64,000 nt of DNA, taken from the NCBI GenBank assembly GCA_029783825.1, contig JAREIK010011398.1, forward strand, positions 62,001 through 126,000. The letters run 5' to 3'. The notes beneath the pieces were generated by a model, which was not told where the DNA came from, searched no databases, and worked only from the letters and a program-made list of their open reading frames with translations. The stretch's first letter is position 1. Each line of letters begins with the position of its first letter. The stretch is from Sapria himalayana (taxonomy: Eukaryota > Streptophyta > Magnoliopsida > Malpighiales > Rafflesiaceae). Position numbers and translations under genes: made by a program. Of the stretch, positions 63,012 through 64,000 are shown one piece after another.

Positions 63012-63690
63012 CAGATAGATAGATATAAAGATAGACATATAGCCAGATAGCCAGATAAACATATAGATAAATAGAGAGATAGATAGATATATCGATAAAT
63101 AAATAAAAAGATATACATGTACATATATAGATAGATAGTTAAAAAATAGATATATACATATATAGATAGATAGATAGTTAAAAAATAGATATATATATAT
63201 ATATATTGACTTATAGAAAGATTTATAAATAGACAAATAGATAGATAGATAGAAAGATAAGAAAATATGCGGATAGGTATATAGGTAGAAAGATTGATAG
63301 ACAGATAGATATATAAATAGACTGATAGATAGATAGTCAAATAGATAGAAAGATAGATAGATAGAAATATACAAATATACTATAGACAAAAAGACCAAAA
63401 GACTGATAGACAGATAGATAGATATAAATATATAGATAGAGAGGTAGATAGGTAGACAGATAAATAGATCGACTGATAGACATATAGATTGATGGGCAGA
63501 TAGATAAATAGATAGATAGATAGATATAGATAGATAGATAGATGGATAGATCGAAAGATAAATAGATAAATATAAAAGATAAATAGATAAATTTATAGAT
63601 ATATCAAATAGATAAAAAGATAGATATATAGACAAACAGACAAATAGATAGATAAAAAATATAAATATAGATATAAAGACAAAATGCAAA
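60785..63690 (+). repeat. GATA/GACA tetranucleotide array, right part
   Basis: About 2.9 kb of gata, gaca, cata and gaaa tetramers in the same orientation as the left and middle parts, with internal variants such as gagagaga (62949-62970) followed by a 38-bp (AT)n tract (62971-63008). Reverse-strand ORFs up to about 290 codons of Ser/Ile/Tyr/Leu repeats are artefacts. The array ends at about 63690. Confidence 0.97.
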
Positions 63691-64000
63691 CCAACACAAT
63701 GAGCCAATTCCAAAATAGACCACTACTGTATCTTGTCCTTATTTCTATTTCCTCTTAAATCTTTTTATATATCATGCGGAGATAGAAATTCCTCCACATA
63801 GCAAACTATACCCCCCCCCCCATAACGATTAAATTCATTATTAGATTTTACAATTTTTCACCTAGATATTCTTAAATTCTATGCTTTAACAAGATCAAAT
63901 TCCCTACCTTTTCACTCTTAGGTATGGGAAGGAAAGTTTATCCAGTCTTGCCAATCCATTTAGTTTTTCTCTAGCATAGTCCCTCTACATACTCATTATC
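63691..64000. other. Unique-looking sequence at window end
   Basis: No feature identified apart from an 11-C homopolymer at 63811-63821. Confidence 0.5.

Noticed and set aside
60694..63713. Minus-strand ORFs up to 288 codons of the same Ser/Ile/Tyr/Leu composition
   Set aside because: Same tetranucleotide artefact in the right part of the array.

Overview
This is AT-rich, repeat-dominated nuclear DNA of a flowering plant. The evidence is several plant transposon classes together: a hAT element with a BED-finger transposase, CACTA (En/Spm) elements with TNP2-type and TNPA-like genes, Ty1/copia and Athila-like Ty3/gypsy remnants, an RTE-type LINE, and a captured fragment of a plant GRP94/HSP90 gene with its introns. 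The species cannot be determined. I see no convincing intact host gene, rRNA, tRNA or CRISPR array. The only near-intact long reading frame is the hAT transposase.

Layout. 1-4311: a giant inverted repeat (window-truncated on the left) whose arms each carry a degenerate copia polymerase fragment. 5555-6602: a terminal-inverted-repeat element filled with a GAGCTC-based minisatellite. 6850-8900: a copia scrap, then an old RTE LINE on the minus strand. 9000-12622: a complete hAT element with perfect 8-bp target duplications and a 640-codon transposase frame on the minus strand, probably broken from its N-terminal segment by one frameshift. 13470-16850: a dispersed repeat and a copia gag/PBS/LTR remnant. 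17866-18075: a doubtful small secreted-protein ORF. 18604-18768: a short retroposon with an 18-bp target duplication. 19000-20330: copia gag remnant. 20445-23030: an old decayed relative of the hAT element. 23140-29800: a second copy of the dispersed repeat and an Athila-like gag/protease pseudogene, punctured by three non-autonomous hAT elements.

From 30554 to 63690 the window is essentially one long GATA/GACA tetranucleotide array (about 7.7 kb of array sequence) split by two same-family, same-orientation CACTA elements. Element 1 (35196-45949) carries no transposase but holds about 2.1 kb of an HSP90-family endoplasmin (GRP94) gene, exons and introns included. Element 2 (46102-60784) carries a degenerate two-gene set (TNP2-like transposase and TNPA-like protein), itself interrupted by a non-autonomous hAT element. 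Both share subterminal TTTAGCGACGG-type repeats of about 50-bp period and a conserved 3' block.

How the parts relate: the hAT element at 9000 could be the kind of source that mobilised the small hAT elements, which share its termini and are now in different stages of CG-to-TG/CA decay. Element 2, or an intact relative, would have mobilised element 1. All family calls come from reading conceptual translations and repeat structure by eye; no database or alignment was run.
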